Positions 32,501-33,011 of a stretch of DNA of 33,011 bases are shown here, one piece after another (position 1 is the stretch's first letter; every line of letters begins with the position of its first letter). The notes below the pieces were generated by a model. That model did not search any database. It saw only the letters and a list, made by a program, of their open reading frames with translations, and was not told the origin of the DNA. The stretch is from positions 1 to 33,011 of the forward strand of contig CAMMYM010000009.1 of the NCBI GenBank assembly GCA_946527725.1. The letters run 5' to 3'. This DNA comes from an uncultured Clostridia bacterium (lineage in GTDB: Bacteria > Bacillota > Clostridia > Christensenellales > Aristaeellaceae). The position numbers and the translations under genes were made by a program.

Positions 32501-33011
32501 GACGGCACCTGGAGCTTCCCGATCCCGGCAGATGCTGCGGATAACTGGACCGTGGAGCTGCAGGCCGGATTCAAACAGGGTACAGACGACCCGACTGTTG
32601 CACCGGTGAGCGCCGGCGTTGCGGTTGGCGTGGCCATCGCCCAGAATTCGAACAACGCGCTGATCAGGAGCGGCGTCATCGAGACAGGCGACCTGTCCGT
32701 AACGGCCCAGACCGAAGCCGCCGAATCCTCGCTGAACTCCGCAGCCGGCTACTCCACCGGCAACATCGGCATCGGCGGTGCGATCAGCGTGAACGTTTCC
32801 TCTTCCAAGACAAACGCAAAAATCTATACAAAGAACAAGAGCGGCAAACCCACGGATATCACCATGGCGGGAGCCCTGAACGTTTCCGCAAAGACAGACA
32901 CTGTTACCTTCGGCACGACGGCGAATGCCGCCGGCACTGAGACAGCGGCAGCCGGAGCAGGCACGGGCATTGCTACGGCAAACACAGCCGGAACAGGTAC
33001 GGGCAGCACGG
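26528..33011 (+). CDS. Giant secreted repeat protein with RTX-like and adhesin-like repeats, 3' end outside the window
   Basis: The frame is open from ATG 26528 to the last base, at least 2,161 codons, with GAGGTG 7 bases before the start. An extended basic N-region is followed by WLAVLVVFLCCFLAGAAA-D, a signal peptide with cleavage near residue 48. Residues about 220-510 contain ten T-G-x-G-D-D-like turns (near 225, 249, 273, 302, 324, 389, 414, 439, 462, 491), each followed by a V-x-I strand, like calcium-binding RTX beta-rolls but with a 24-25-residue period. Residues about 835-1005 and 2020-2161 hold repeats of the pattern G-(D/N/A)-h-x-V-x-A, as in large adhesins of the LktA type. Between are InlB-like modules (YTYDMPAHNVVICVTF near 1155-1170) and a 45-base tandem duplication. 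Any anchor lies beyond the window. Probably a surface adhesin. Confidence 0.8.
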   Translation, partial: MKYAMTIGKKANTGRIETGERRRRPCVPVRWLAVLVVFLCCFLAGAAADSPAPTEPPKAGAAAVVEIDRTEEKNPEKYVNDSVDASGAKNAMQKAIDAAIRAIQKNAVKDEITIHVWAGDYDGDISIQKPGSMNGSVLMNIVAVGTSYKEDNKGNRTYLPDADGKAKVNGNIDINGINVLLAGIYLSLDKVITVRNADLTVIGTTVNDIVNIVAQGGAGKISVNTGGGDDKVNIETDKTGNVGPVTVETGDGDDGVTIKTGKDQAVGNVTVNAGDGENAVDINIAKGQKKDNKANTEVRVTTGSGKDTVAVTTGDNIKLIDVALGSGSDTASITAASVSGDINVRDDDTTIPADLPEGQEPIPDANSITVNASGRIGGDKDGGNITVETGDASDSVAVTTGKESIIEGKITVETDEGDDQVTVTTGYQSQIKDEISIETGEGNDFAEVRLGTTPGKNVEIDTGKGDDTVTIGRNGATGGTYNGDRKAIIETGRGDDTINVDITAADVIRTVEISDGNENSSGPVKYNYHVHFLGTLYSKDDQRVKLPDENDLRTIEFKNSSKNVLTVKTNSVDGRRLSDDLVNKPTVQIDLGKANEDANLTVTGSGSNKSATYTAGGLFTDYVIVNTATKDFTSIIVNGRTGMLNKLLIDADEISKDDNEVHLRDVIARDMSLVVKGEKIEVNGRIAAADVTLAAFSGTVGTGAGGGDEKSTADELGFGDIIRTGESVTSDFFNVSHEAEVTITENGVIYSGGDVDISAKVGQAGGILDITDITDALNLVNVKVGTALIGISGRIYAGADLDKVLNTSGASTPNAIRTSTFKGTINTADEAFISNASAGINMDAEVATNIDTGSSDTYLSSLAVGVAVPDAGVKLNKDAVLDAGADINAAAKVGGSLTTHAGAGTLPFSLAISALVSNAEVTADGANITSGGNVTLDAGADFTVNTTAAKAETSQAKSGGYFAIDVVVQNAEATVKGGAKITAAGDVNVHSASRANVETTAKSSADADDAPADAAAGEGTAGESEGGGEEAAEETPSTTEYVRNIARLLLGNIATKVGIPGLDEKLTSGLRHDQYTISLAPDIDTTKGNVTVSRTKANGASGENNGTAIVITAVPKEGYKVGEIKLLKLVPGEAAFGEYKTLDLDDPTQHTATNEYTYDMPAHNVVICVTFVERAPNEPEPDDTVDPSDLFNTDNNRTSTPDVAEAINQGTGGTNQRPENTAVTNSTDTANRVRLIFDNPNAVGAAGQNQGGNDPQQNTGSNQQQGGNDPQQNTGSNQQAPAPGKGAILTNYGVEYANPGQKVEIIVNPATGSKMKDNTLKVHYETAQGPADEDIAPDRNGNYFFTVPNNLKTKELKFTCEWETIPGSGNQTPAADAAQTPGAASAQVNGALAVSVVLNTNNAVIDNDTGKIVAGGAVDVAATAATVSKTTADASAATQDAAQQAAAAADAAAENPAAIERTTTLAQNSPKNVLNIHTGDGGTATWQKVANGYTITVNPDQRRNVKSVTVTYTNGRGMVKQETLQAGSGGTSSQYLLTLSGVGRIMPKEGTTVTVNVEFTRGELISSSPHEDNPHAAEDHYVNDEANYVMIARSGDGTVTDTVRNGKWYIKAAKKAGYKDAVVTYTYTKAGVNGAADTQFTSEILTQKNPQGEYEINLTDIKPGTTATINVDFPEDSRPVTIVSENTTPAGGANEEAHGRVSVFRVEAGPNNTERLVPVSRVKAGDRVFVKVETDPGFGVAPYTKNSGESQYSQSICYADPAAFNTDKHFELTYDEQKGGYYYDIPDTAETVGTGENAKETSISFTFKYVTKGSHLETAIDPQGAPEKIAAVLDAQYLASGDKVTISLKDGTDPATAKDLADYEIETVTAKAYGDGLANLFEPGQMEELEDVITVTKNPDGTYTLSWTNPAGGLDPDLLKLTVKVRQMPIEVKPAATIMNGSVTAPARTKAGSTLNATITPNTGYCVEAGTVKARIIKPRGAQIVTGTKNPDGTWSFPIPADAADNWTVELQAGFKQGTDDPTVAPVSAGVAVGVAIAQNSNNALIRSGVIETGDLSVTAQTEAAESSLNSAAGYSTGNIGIGGAISVNVSSSKTNAKIYTKNKSGKPTDITMAGALNVSAKTDTVTFGTTANAAGTETAAAGAGTGIATANTAGTGTGST
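30275..30364 (+). repeat. Exact tandem duplication of 45 bases in the giant gene
   Basis: Two identical 45-base units (30275-30319 and 30320-30364) encode the 15-residue sequence QGGNDPQQNTGSNQQ twice, at residues 1250-1279. The unit is Gln/Asn/Gly-rich and acts as a linker. Confidence 0.95.

Noticed and set aside
27079-32679. Many minus-strand open frames of 60-450 codons opposite the giant gene
   Set aside because: They have the Val/Ser/Pro-rich composition of reversed Gly/Asp/Ala codons. The plus frame is continuous from a good ribosome site and shows real repeat periodicity.
1-33011. CRISPR arrays, tRNA or rRNA genes, insertion sequences, phage genes
   Set aside because: No regularly spaced repeats, cloverleaf-like sequences, transposase or phage protein motifs were seen on either strand.

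Overview
The window is GC-rich, strongly Gram-positive-like DNA. Almost every gene has a GGAGG-type ribosome binding site, several use GTG or TTG starts, and there are U-tailed intrinsic terminators and TTGnnn/TATAAT-type promoters. The gene set (MATE exporter, ferredoxin-like aldo/keto reductase, YlmH, PatB-type lyase, OmpR-type two-component system, PrsW-like protease, ECF sigma factor, very large secreted repeat proteins) fits a strictly anaerobic member of the Clostridia. I would guess a rumen or gut lineage with high GC such as Christensenellales/Aristaeellaceae, but that placement is inference. I saw no rRNA, tRNA, CRISPR array, transposase or phage gene, so this looks like chromosome.

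Layout, left half. The window opens inside the 3' end of an ABC-2 type membrane protein whose outside loop carries seven ~27-residue repeats (2-961, +). Convergent to it is a Suv3-like RNA helicase with a C-terminal zinc ribbon (1035-3410, -). A divergent promoter region separates the helicase from a secreted Big2-PDZ-glycine-rich repeat protein (3627-6383, +). Next come a MATE exporter behind a short leader with a hairpin touching its ribosome binding site (6690-8105, +), an aldo/keto reductase with two Fe-S motifs (8162-9295, -), a sugar-phosphate isomerase/epimerase-like TIM barrel (9612-10379, +), and uridine kinase plus YlmH as a pair (10591-11967, +). After these are a PAP2-like membrane protein lacking its third catalytic motif (11975-12487, -), and a PatB-type lyase followed 18 bases later by an unusual adenosine-deaminase/SLOG-like fusion (12665-16318, +). 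A YfcE-like phosphodiesterase with an extra C-terminal domain ends this half (16481-17164, +).

Layout, right half: cell envelope and signalling. A histidine kinase and response regulator (17201-19152, -) lie next to a lysine-rich secreted protein (19242-19880, -). The promoter of the secreted gene carries a perfect 7-base direct repeat with 11-base period, the kind of site OmpR-family regulators bind. An overlapping operon follows: a 37-residue membrane peptide, a seven-helix membrane protein and a PrsW-like intramembrane protease (20111-21515, +). A second co-directional cluster holds a two-helix small membrane protein, a membrane-anchored TPR protein, a secreted TPR protein, a secreted protein of unknown fold and an ECF sigma factor (21621-26372, +), closed by a strong terminator. 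The last gene (26528 to beyond the window end, +) is open for more than 2,160 codons. It encodes a giant secreted protein with RTX-like Gly-Asp repeats followed by adhesin-like repeats.

How the parts may work together. The right half reads as an envelope-sensing and surface-display region: a two-component system that probably controls its own secreted neighbour, a PrsW-type protease, an ECF sigma factor without an obvious anti-sigma gene beside it, scaffold-like TPR proteins on the outer face of the membrane, and a giant surface protein. The links between these units are inferred from gene order and promoter structure only.
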